DNA of 14,747 nt from an uncultured Gemmatimonadaceae bacterium (GTDB lineage: Bacteria; Gemmatimonadota; Gemmatimonadetes; Gemmatimonadales; Gemmatimonadaceae), in NCBI GenBank assembly GCA_955652635.1, contig CATPBN010000001.1, positions 1 to 14,747 of the forward strand. The letters are read 5' to 3'. Below, piece by piece: positions 7,937 to 13,897 of this stretch. The translations under genes and the position numbers were made by a program. Each line of letters starts with the position of its first letter. Position 1 is the stretch's first letter. The notes beneath the pieces were generated by a model that was given only the letters and a program-made list of their open reading frames with translations, did no database searches and had not been told where the DNA came from.

Positions 7937-9060
7937 GCGGGCGTGAGCTTCCCCAGAATTCGCTGGCCGCGCGCGCCAGTGGCGGTCGGGACGTTGCCTG
8001 GTCGACTGGTCACGTGGAGATATGCAAGCAATGCAAAGGCCACCGCCTCCTTCGCTTCTCCATCGAAATAGACTTCGTCGAAGTGGCGAACGCGAATCGG
8101 CGCCGCCGCCTTCGCTATTGCCGCGAAAAGCGTCGGATTTTTTGCGCCGCCGCCGGAAGCGAGAACCTCGGTTATCGGCTCGGCGATGAACCGGCGATAC
8201 GCTTCGCCGACGCTTTCGGCCGTCAGCTGCACCGCGGTCGCGATGATGTCCTCGTCGGTCGCCCCGTCTGCGCGAGCACGGGCAACGAGCTTGGTGAAGT
8301 AATCGGTGTTGAACAGCTCACGCCCCGTCGATTTCGGCGGCGGCGATGCAAAGTACGGCGCTGCCAGCAGCTCCCTCACGATTGCCATGTTGGGGCGGCC
8401 GGCTTTGGCGAGCTCTCCATCGACGTCATACGCGAGGTCAGGCCGCAGCGCACGCGTCACACCGTCGATCACTACGACCCCTGGCCCCGTGTCGAACGCG
8501 CGGACGCCCTCGACCTCGCCGTGTGGCGGCACGACAGTGATATTGCCGATTCCGCCGAGATTCTGCAGGCCGCGCCACTCCGATCCCGAGGCGAAAAGCA
8601 TCGCGTCCGCGACCGAGACGAGGGGCGCGCCCTGCCCGCCCGCCGCGACATCGCGCACGCGAAAGTCGCTGACGACATCGATTGCCGTGCGCTCGGCGAT
8701 TACCGCGGCTTCGCCCGTCTGCCACGTGGAGTGACCCGGCTCATGCCAGATGGTCTGTCCGTGCGAAGCGATCGCAGAAATGTCATCGCGCGCGATTCCC
8801 GCTTCCGCCATCACTTCTATCGCGGCATCCGCGAGCCATCCGCCGAGATCGAAGTTGAGTCGACAGTACTCGGCGGGTGTCCCACCGCCGAGGGCGGCGC
8901 TCAGTCGCGACCGCTGGGCCGTCGAGTACGAGCGTGACGTGTAGGCCAACAGTTCGACGTCGATGCGCCCATCCGTCGCGTCGCTGAACCGCGCTACTGC
9001 TGCGCTGATACCATCGAGCGAAGTGCCCGACATCAAGCCGACCACGACCCCCGAGGACAC
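7933..9060 (-). CDS. anmK: Anhydro-N-acetylmuramic acid kinase AnmK
   Basis: 375 aa, the normal family length. It opens the 1,6-anhydro ring of anhydroMurNAc and phosphorylates it with ATP to MurNAc-6-phosphate in the cytoplasm. Motifs: GLMSGTSLDG (8-17), ASHGQTIWH (98-106), VVSDFRVRDVAAGGQGAPLV (129-148), NLGGIGNIT (167-175), FDTGPG (189-194; D190 matches the catalytic Asp), PKSTGRELF (242-250) and SGGGAKNP (302-309). The usual Asn after DTGPG is Val here (V195). The start is GTG 9060, one base after the murQ stop and just before the conserved N-terminal strand; there is no separate Shine-Dalgarno, so translation probably relies on coupling. NagZ follows with a 4-base overlap and supplies the substrate; MurQ uses the product. 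Confidence 0.95.
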   Translation of the reverse strand: MSSGVVVGLMSGTSLDGISAAVARFSDATDGRIDVELLAYTSRSYSTAQRSRLSAALGGGTPAEYCRLNFDLGGWLADAAIEVMAEAGIARDDISAIASHGQTIWHEPGHSTWQTGEAAVIAERTAIDVVSDFRVRDVAAGGQGAPLVSVADAMLFASGSEWRGLQNLGGIGNITVVPPHGEVEGVRAFDTGPGVVVIDGVTRALRPDLAYDVDGELAKAGRPNMAIVRELLAAPYFASPPPKSTGRELFNTDYFTKLVARARADGATDEDIIATAVQLTAESVGEAYRRFIAEPITEVLASGGGAKNPTLFAAIAKAAAPIRVRHFDEVYFDGEAKEAVAFALLAYLHVTSRPGNVPTATGARGQRILGKLTPA

Positions 9061-9061
9061 C

Positions 9062-9979
9062 TCAGCGCTCGCGGATTGGAGGAGGCTCGTCCTTGGTGAT
9101 GCGCCGGATCACGCCACCGTTGTCCGCGAGAAGTCGCTTTGCCTCTTCGCGCGACACGCCCTTCTTCTGCATGACGATCGCCGTCTTGACGCTCTTGTCA
9201 GCCTGTTCGAGGAGTTTCTTCGCCTCGTCGCGCGAGATTCCGCAAACCTCCATCACGATCCGCTGGCTCCGATCGATGAGCTTGTTATTCGTCGCGCGGA
9301 GATCGACCATGAGATTGCCGTAGGTCTTTCCGAGGCGGATCATCGCACCGGTGGTGATGGTGTTGAGCACGAGCTTGGTCGCGGTTCCGGCCTTCATGCG
9401 CGTCGAGCCCGTGACTGCTTCCGGCCCTACGATCGGCAACATGGTCACGTCAACTCTGGCGACTAGGTCCGCCGGCGGCGCCGAGCAGGCGACAATACCG
9501 GTCGTCGCGCCGATCTCAGCAGCGCGCTCGAGGGCGGCGCGAACGTATGGCGTCGTTCCGGAAGCCGCGATCCCGATCACGAAATCCTTTTCGCCGACGC
9601 CGTGCTCATCAATGGCGCGAGCCCCGTTCCCGACGACGTCTTCCGCGCCCTCCTGGGAGCGAGTGAGAGCGGGTAACCCCCCAGCGATGATTCCCTGCAC
9701 CATTTCCGGCTTCGTTCCAAAAGTTGGCGGACACTCGCTTGCGTCGAGGACTCCCAGTCGTCCTGAGGTACCGGCTCCAACGTAGAACAATCGTCCTCCG
9801 GAGCGAAACGTTGCTTCGGCAAGCTCGATTGCGCGCGCGATCTGCTCGCGTTGTGTTGCGACAGCGTCGGGAACTCTGTGATCTTCCGCGTTTATCATGT
9901 CCACGATCTCGAGCGGAGACGCGAGATCGATCGAGGCGGTACGCGGGTTGCGGCGCTCCGTTTCGCGAGGATCCAACAT
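9062..9979 (-). CDS. murQ: N-acetylmuramic acid 6-phosphate etherase MurQ
   Basis: 305 aa SIS-domain etherase. It splits the D-lactyl ether of MurNAc-6-phosphate to give GlcNAc-6-phosphate and D-lactate, the last step of this route before amino-sugar metabolism. The sequence shows TERRNP near residues 7-12, the sugar-phosphate loop FYVGAGTSGRLGVLDASECPP (65-85, with E82 as expected catalytic Glu), ASGTTPYV (139-146) and TGSTRMKAGTATK (190-202), then a helical C-terminal part. The frame extends upstream to TTG 10045, but ATG 9979 is preferred: it gives the usual family N-terminus and length. TTG 9982 and 9976 flank it, and no clear Shine-Dalgarno is visible. It is the first gene of the recycling operon, so the operon promoter should lie in or just above 9980-10059. 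Confidence 0.94.
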   Translation of the reverse strand: MLDPRETERRNPRTASIDLASPLEIVDMINAEDHRVPDAVATQREQIARAIELAEATFRSGGRLFYVGAGTSGRLGVLDASECPPTFGTKPEMVQGIIAGGLPALTRSQEGAEDVVGNGARAIDEHGVGEKDFVIGIAASGTTPYVRAALERAAEIGATTGIVACSAPPADLVARVDVTMLPIVGPEAVTGSTRMKAGTATKLVLNTITTGAMIRLGKTYGNLMVDLRATNNKLIDRSQRIVMEVCGISRDEAKKLLEQADKSVKTAIVMQKKGVSREEAKRLLADNGGVIRRITKDEPPPIRER

Positions 9980-10059
9980 CAATGCGCTGCCGAGCGGTGA
10001 GCCACGATCTAACTTACCCGACGCATCGAGCGAATCGCAAGACAACTTGGAGCAAGACG
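9980..10059. promoter_or_regulatory. Divergent intergenic region murQ / barrel-protein gene
   Basis: Eighty bases between divergent starts, expected to hold promoters for the recycling operon (minus) and for the barrel-ggt pair (plus). I see no strong consensus hexamers. A TAACTT at about 10012-10017 is a possible plus-strand -10, without a good -35. GGAG at 10049-10052 is the Shine-Dalgarno of the plus-strand gene, 7 bases before its ATG. Confidence 0.4.
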
Positions 10060-10764
10060 ATGAGACGATTTTTCTTGGCGTTATTGGTGTTGATGTTCGC
10101 TGCTGAATCGGTCAACGCGCAGATACGGCGGCCTACCAGGGTGTACACGACCAATGATCCTGATTGGTGGGTGTCGGCGGGCGTTGGCGGCTTCAGAGGC
10201 AATGGCGTCAACGACGGCGTGACCGGGAGCACCTGGGATTTCGGCAACGCAACCAACATTCAGTATCGAGCATCTCTCGAGAAGGCGATGGACAATGGCG
10301 CGTCATTCGGGATTGCCGGAAGCTATGCCCGCGTTCCCTTCACCTATTCAGCGGATCTCGCGAAGCCGCTGCCCGCGAGCGAAACTGGAACGAGGTGTTT
10401 GAGCTGCAACGCGCACCTGGACATGACTACTCTCGTCCTGGGGTTCCACTCCGGATCGGGCGTGGGCTTCCATCAGGTCATTGAGCTCAATGGCGGAGTC
10501 GCCATGTACAGGAACTTGACGGAGGACGCCGGTGGTGCGAAGCTCGCGCCGAGCAAGGGGAACATCGATCCGCTCTTCTCGCTCGCCTACGGCTTCGGGT
10601 ACGGATTCAGCACCCGCATGAGCCTCGACTTCATTTTTGCGGACTACACTTTCGCCATACACGAACGGACGGGCCTGGCCAACGGCACGAGCAACACGAA
10701 CAGCATGCCTTCGCTCCGGGTTGCGCTGCGCATGGGATTCGGCTCCCACACGGTTAGCCGGTAG
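10060..10764 (+). CDS. Secreted outer-membrane beta-barrel-like protein of unknown function
   Basis: 234 aa. The ATG at 10060 has GGAG 7 bases upstream and is followed by a clear signal peptide (MRRFFLALLVLMFAAESVNA, cleavage before Q21). The open frame upstream (from 9724) is antisense to murQ and is not used. The mature part is rich in Gly and aromatics in alternating patterns (WWVSAGVGGF, SFGIAGSYARV, LFSLAYGFGYGF, LDFIFADYTFAI) and ends in a strand SLRVALRMGFG, typical of small 8-strand outer-membrane barrels. That topology is inference; no named family is recognised. A CLSC motif (113-116) sits in what would be a loop. The GGT gene follows in the same frame after 54 bases and is likely co-transcribed. 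Confidence 0.85.
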   Translation: MRRFFLALLVLMFAAESVNAQIRRPTRVYTTNDPDWWVSAGVGGFRGNGVNDGVTGSTWDFGNATNIQYRASLEKAMDNGASFGIAGSYARVPFTYSADLAKPLPASETGTRCLSCNAHLDMTTLVLGFHSGSGVGFHQVIELNGGVAMYRNLTEDAGGAKLAPSKGNIDPLFSLAYGFGYGFSTRMSLDFIFADYTFAIHERTGLANGTSNTNSMPSLRVALRMGFGSHTVSR

Positions 10765-10778
10765 CTGACGGGACTCTG

Positions 10779-10802
10779 CGATCCGGATAGAATTCTGGAT
10801 CG
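10779..10802 (+). other. Small inverted repeat between the barrel gene and ggt
   Basis: CGATCC at 10779-10784 can pair with GGATCG at 10797-10802 across a 12-base loop, shortly after the barrel stop and 7 bases before the ggt Shine-Dalgarno. There is no T-run, so it is not an intrinsic terminator. It might affect ggt translation, or be chance. Confidence 0.25.
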
Positions 10803-10809
10803 GACTTCT

Positions 10810-10821
10810 GGAGCGTCCCTG
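10810..10821 (+). promoter_or_regulatory. Ribosome binding site and proposed CTG start of ggt
   Basis: GGAG at 10810-10813, a 5-base spacer, then CTG at 10819-10821. No ATG or GTG lies in this frame between the upstream stop (10762-10764) and the signal-peptide coding region. TTG 10846 has no such ribosome site and would remove the Lys-Asn-Arg n-region. Confidence 0.5.
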
Positions 10822-12573
10822 AAAAACAGACTCGTTGTTGCGGGATTGGCGGCGGCTGCGCTCATCGGATTGGGCGCGGCGATTCCGCTCGATCGTTTGG
10901 CGCAAGGGCCTGCGATCCCTTCGCGGATCCCCGCCACCTTTCCGCGCACCTGGGCGTACGGCACCGCATCGCACGCGACCTTTGCGCCTCACGCAATGGT
11001 TGCCAGCAACAATCGACTCGCGGCGGAAGTCGGCGCCGAGATCATGGAGCAAGGCGGCAACGCGATCGATGCAGCGGTCGCTACCGGATTCGCGCTCGCC
11101 GTCACATTTCCTGAGGCAGGGAATCTTGGCGGTGGCGGATACATGGTGATCCGGATGGCCGACGGACGTGTGGCCGCGCTCGATTACCGGGAGACGGCAC
11201 CCCTCGCCGCGACGCGCGACATGTACGTCGGCGCCAACGGGAAGCTCACTGGCGAGAGCGTGATTGGTCCACGCGCATCTGGCGTGCCCGGCGCAGTCGC
11301 CGGAATGCTGGAAGCCCACCGCAGGTACGGCGTTCTACCGGTGGCCAAGGTGCTCGCGCCGGCGATCCGCCTTGCGTCGGAGGGATTCATCGTCGACAGC
11401 ACATTTTTCCGCTCACTCTCCGGCGATAAGTACCGTATCGAAGGCTTCGCCGGGAAATCGGTGTTTTTTCCTGACGGCGTGCCCCCTCAGATCGGATCGC
11501 GGCTTCGCCAGCCACAACTCGCGCGCACGATCGGGCTGATTTCCGACAGCGGCGCGGTGGTCTTTTATCGAGGAAGCATTGCCGATTCAATCGTCGCAGA
11601 GATGCGACGCGACGGCGGACTGATCACCAAGGCGGATCTCGGGCGATATCGCCCGGTGTGGCGCGAGCCCATCCGCAGCTCCTACCGCGGATACTCGCTC
11701 ATCACGATGCCGCCGTCTTCGTCGGGTGGAATTACTGTGACGGAGACCCTCAACATTCTCGAAGCGTATGGGCCGGCCGCCCCATTCGGGACGGCTGAGC
11801 GAGTCCATGCGGTCGCGTCGGCGTCGCAACGCGCGTTCGTCGATCGCAATTCCAAGCTCGGTGATCCGGCGTTCGTGGGCGTCCCGCTGTCGACCCTGAC
11901 CAGCAAATCGTACGCGCGGTCCGTTGCCAAATCCATCTCGCGAGACCATGCGGATCCGACGACGCGAGTTGCATCGCGGATGCGCGAGGGCAACGAGACG
12001 ACGCACTGGTCCGTGGTGGATCCCTCAGGCAATGCGGTCGCCACTACAAGTACGCTCAATGATCTCTACGGGTCGGGCGTGTACGTGAGCGGAGGAGGTT
12101 TTTTTCTCAATGATGAGATGGACGATTTCACGACGCAGCCAGGGACGCCGAACATGTTCGGCCTGATTCAGGGCGAAGCAAACTCGATCGCGCCAGGCAA
12201 GCGGATGTTGAGCGCGATCTCTCCGACGATCGTGCTCGACCCCGGCGGCAGTCTGTTGCTCGTGACGGGGGCGCGAGGCGGACCGAGAATCATTTCGGCG
12301 ACGTCGCAGATCATCCTGAACGTGATAGACCACCGAATGTCGCTCGCGGATGCTCTGAGCGCTCCCCGGCTGCACCATCAGGCGCTCCCCGATTCCATCC
12401 GGCTCGAGGCGGGCGGATTTGATCCAGCGGTGATCGCGCGCCTCCGGGCGATGGGACACTATGTGTATGAGCTAAACAGCGGGATCGCTGCCGCGGCGTC
12501 GGTCATTCGCGTGAAGGGGGGTTACGAAGGGATGGACGATCCGCGCTCACATGGTGGCGCGGTTGGCTTTTAG
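10819..12573 (+). CDS. ggt: Gamma-glutamyltransferase (Ntn hydrolase), probably periplasmic
   Basis: 584 aa from CTG 10819 (575 from TTG 10846). It cleaves or transfers the gamma-glutamyl group of glutathione and related compounds after self-cleavage into two subunits. The CTG start gives a normal signal peptide (MKNRLVVAGLAAAALIGLG); the TTG start would lack its positive charges. Residue numbers from the TTG: DYRETAP (113-119) holds the substrate-binding Arg; PPSSSGGI (289-296); NETTHWSVVD (383-392), where cleavage before T385 creates the nucleophile; LNDEMDDF (421-428); GKRMLSAISPTIV (451-463); GARGGPRI (475-482). The PGTPNMFGL...N stretch before KRM suggests an E. coli-like lid loop. In the LSS motif the second Ser is Ala. 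The upstream barrel gene probably shares its transcript, and a terminator follows at 12697-12729. Confidence 0.93.
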   Translation: MKNRLVVAGLAAAALIGLGAAIPLDRLAQGPAIPSRIPATFPRTWAYGTASHATFAPHAMVASNNRLAAEVGAEIMEQGGNAIDAAVATGFALAVTFPEAGNLGGGGYMVIRMADGRVAALDYRETAPLAATRDMYVGANGKLTGESVIGPRASGVPGAVAGMLEAHRRYGVLPVAKVLAPAIRLASEGFIVDSTFFRSLSGDKYRIEGFAGKSVFFPDGVPPQIGSRLRQPQLARTIGLISDSGAVVFYRGSIADSIVAEMRRDGGLITKADLGRYRPVWREPIRSSYRGYSLITMPPSSSGGITVTETLNILEAYGPAAPFGTAERVHAVASASQRAFVDRNSKLGDPAFVGVPLSTLTSKSYARSVAKSISRDHADPTTRVASRMREGNETTHWSVVDPSGNAVATTSTLNDLYGSGVYVSGGGFFLNDEMDDFTTQPGTPNMFGLIQGEANSIAPGKRMLSAISPTIVLDPGGSLLLVTGARGGPRIISATSQIILNVIDHRMSLADALSAPRLHHQALPDSIRLEAGGFDPAVIARLRAMGHYVYELNSGIAAAASVIRVKGGYEGMDDPRSHGGAVGF

Positions 12574-12696
12574 CGCGGCGATCCTTCGACTCTGTGGCGT
12601 GCGAGCGCCGTGCGCAACCATTCTCGCATCGCTGCGTTAGCGCCTCGCGCCGGCGTTAGCGGAGTCGGCATCCCTCCAAGAGGGGCACGGACTTGT

Positions 12697-12729
12697 CGGC
12701 GCGAGAAGCCTGGATGCGCCGGTTTTTTT
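12697..12729 (+). terminator. Intrinsic terminator downstream of ggt
   Basis: CGGCGC (12697-12702) pairs with GCGCCG (12716-12721) over a 13-base loop, with an added G-U pair possible at each end, and is followed by seven T (12723-12729). It lies about 125 bases beyond the ggt stop. Confidence 0.65.
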
Positions 12730-12773
12730 GGACGCGCGAAACATAAAGTGGGTGCGCACTTCTAGATCTCGAG

Positions 12774-12781
12774 TAAGGAGG
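12774..12781 (+). promoter_or_regulatory. Full-consensus Shine-Dalgarno in the intergenic region
   Basis: TAAGGAGG is an exact 8-base match to the 16S anti-Shine-Dalgarno. It sits 6 bases before GTG 12788, the best-matching ribosome site I noticed in the window, yet in a stretch with no recognised gene. Confidence 0.55.
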
Positions 12782-12838
12782 CGAGAGGTGTCCTCGCAGC
12801 GTGTACGCGAGGAGCGGCCGAAGAGGACACGCCTCGCC
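12780..12838 (+). repeat. Nested, mutually exclusive inverted repeats
   Basis: Outer stem: GGCGAGAGGTGTCCTC (12780-12795) against GAGGACACGCCTCGCC (12823-12838), 14 of 16 paired. Inner alternative: TCCTCGC (12791-12797) against GCGAGGA (12807-12813), a perfect 7 bp with a 9-base loop. A third option pairs GCGAG (12781-12785) with CTCGC (12793-12797). They share bases, so they cannot all form at once. The outer stem and the third option would hide the GTG and part of the Shine-Dalgarno. Confidence 0.55.
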
Positions 12839-12913
12839 GACCACGCGCAATGGACTATGAGAAAGCCCGCACCACGATGCCTGGTCGCGAAAAAAAGAAG
12901 TCCGGCGCGATGA
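12788..12913 (+). CDS. Possible 41-aa basic small protein
   Basis: GTG 12788 to TGA 12911-12913. The support is positional: TAAGGAGG with a 6-base spacer. The protein would be strongly basic (14 Arg/Lys of 41; MSSQRVREERPKRTR at the start, VAKKRSPAR at the end), with no hydrophobic segment and no recognised family. Third-position GC is high in the first half, like the neighbouring genes, and lower in the second half. The start codon lies in a long inverted repeat and the stop codon in the loop of the terminator of the opposite gene, which argues that the DNA may have another role such as an RNA element. The ggt terminator just upstream means it would need its own promoter; none is obvious. 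Confidence 0.35.
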   Translation: MSSQRVREERPKRTRLADHAQWTMRKPAPRCLVAKKRSPAR

Positions 12914-12927
12914 ACTCGCGCCGGACT
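12890..12927 (-). terminator. Intrinsic terminator of the glycine-zipper lipoprotein gene
   Basis: A perfect 12-bp stem (12899-12910 with 12916-12927) around a 5-base loop. On the minus strand it is followed by TTC and seven T (complement of the A-run 12890-12896). It begins 25 bases after the lipoprotein stop. The plus-strand side has no T-run, so it should act mainly on the minus strand. Confidence 0.9.
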
Positions 12928-12952
12928 CTAGTTCGTTACCGCCAACTCGTGA

Positions 12953-13816
12953 TTAGATGTTGACCTGAGTTGCCGAGTTGAGCGTTGCGGTGATCTTTCC
13001 GCCTGAGTTTACGCAGCCCTCGTAGTTCGCGGTCGCTGCAGCGGCACCAGCTCCGGCAGCGCCACCTACGGCGGCGCCGATCACTGTGGCCTTGGTGCTA
13101 TGGCCGAGGATCTGGCCGGCAATTGCGCCGATCGCGGCGCCACCGATGACCTTCTGAACGTCCTTGTTCCTCGGCTCATTCCTCACTTTGTTGACTTCGG
13201 CGTAGCTGGTCGTCGCGCTCACCGGATACTTGTGTCCGCCAAAACTGACCGAGTTCACGCGGAAGCCCATCACGACCTTGTCATTCGCGTTCTCGCTGCG
13301 CTTAAGATCGGTCACTTCGACATCGGCTGTTGCGCCAGCGGGAATCACGGCGCCGTTGGAGCCCGTTATTGCGTTGGTTACCGTGGCGGTGAAGTGCTCA
13401 CCGACATGGTTGGTGTTGGTGCAAATCTTTGAACCCGACGTCAGGTTGAGCGTCGAGCCGGCAGCGATCGTTCCTAGTCTCGTTCCGGCCGCGTTCCCTG
13501 AAGTCCGCGTAACCGTGTTTCCGCTCGATGTCACGGAAGTTGTCGGTCTGCGCGTCGTGGTGGTCGGCGTGCGCGTGGTCGTCGTGGTCCGAGTGGTCGT
13601 GCGCGCGGTGGTGGCCGGCGCCGGATTCTTCGCCGTTCCAGCGGGAACGTCGGTAAGAGCGGGTTGCGCCGTCGTATCGCGGTTCGCAAGCTGGATGTCC
13701 TTGTTGAGAGCCGAGTCTGCGGCGGCACTGTTGTCTGTCTTCGCCGTGCAGGCACCAAGAAGCAGCGCAACAGAAAGGGCCAGCGACGCATTAAAGCGGG
13801 GAATATATTGAACCAT
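12953..13816 (-). CDS. Lipoprotein with Thr/Arg-rich linker and glycine-zipper domain
   Basis: 287 aa. ATG 13816 is set by GGAGGAGG just upstream and by a clean lipoprotein signal (LLLGAC, Cys23). Residues 67-95 are a low-complexity linker of Thr with Arg and Pro. Residues 112-210 form a domain rich in beta-type sequence (IAAGSTLNLTSGSKI, VGEHFTATVTN, VIPAGATADVEV, FGGHKYPV), similar in style to domains holding surface or export channel proteins. Residues 224-262 are a glycine-zipper segment (GGAAIGAIAGQILG, IGAAVGGAAGAGAAA) that could insert in or lie against a membrane. Cys132 and Cys268 might form a disulfide. Likely anchored in the outer or inner membrane facing the periplasm. The function is not known; envelope structure or stress is a guess. 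The long open frame upstream to 14578 is antisense to the ABC gene and not coding. Confidence 0.88.
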   Translation of the reverse strand: MVQYIPRFNASLALSVALLLGACTAKTDNSAAADSALNKDIQLANRDTTAQPALTDVPAGTAKNPAPATTARTTTRTTTTTRTPTTTTRRPTTSVTSSGNTVTRTSGNAAGTRLGTIAAGSTLNLTSGSKICTNTNHVGEHFTATVTNAITGSNGAVIPAGATADVEVTDLKRSENANDKVVMGFRVNSVSFGGHKYPVSATTSYAEVNKVRNEPRNKDVQKVIGGAAIGAIAGQILGHSTKATVIGAAVGGAAGAGAAAATANYEGCVNSGGKITATLNSATQVNI

Positions 13817-13897
13817 TAAGCCTCCTCCATCGTGTGACGAGCGCTTGGCTATGCCCAAGCTCATGAGTAATTGTGGTGTGCAATCCACATACCAAAT
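13817..13897. promoter_or_regulatory. Divergent intergenic region lipoprotein / ABC transporter
   Basis: It carries the lipoprotein Shine-Dalgarno at 13821-13828 (GGAGGAGG on the minus strand). Two short inverted repeats follow: GCTTGG/CCAAGC (13843-13848, 13855-13860) and TGTGG/CCACA (13872-13876, 13885-13889). They could be operator half-sites for either gene. No firm promoter hexamers were seen. Confidence 0.4.

Larger units (their letters stand above)
12574..12952. other. 379-base intergenic region between convergent ggt and glycine-zipper lipoprotein genes
   Basis: It contains an intrinsic terminator for ggt (12697-12729), a possible 41-codon ORF with consensus Shine-Dalgarno in nested inverted repeats (12774-12913), and an intrinsic terminator for the lipoprotein gene (12890-12927). 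From 12574 to 12696 I find no gene: only a direct repeat GCGTTAGCG (12634-12642 and 12653-12661) and a 5-bp hairpin CCCTC/GAGGG (12672-12684). Confidence 0.7.

Noticed and set aside
8014..8937. 307-codon plus-strand open frame
   Set aside because: Antisense to anmK, which has every family motif. Composition is Arg-rich and without domains.
9724..10059. Upstream extension of the barrel-protein frame
   Set aside because: Antisense to murQ; ATG 10060 has a good ribosome site and signal peptide.
10348..11319. 323-codon minus-strand open frame
   Set aside because: Antisense to the end of the barrel gene and the start of ggt; no ribosome site or recognisable motif.
12761..12773. Run of overlapping 6-base palindromes (TCTAGA, AGATCT, CTCGAG) resembling a cloning linker
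   Set aside because: The flanks match the surrounding genome in composition and lead directly into a native-looking Shine-Dalgarno. No vector sequence is seen, so chance or an operator is more likely.
13530..13620. Repetitive tract considered as a CRISPR array or tandem repeat element
   Set aside because: Units are short, imperfect and in frame with a Thr-rich protein linker; there are no regular spacers.
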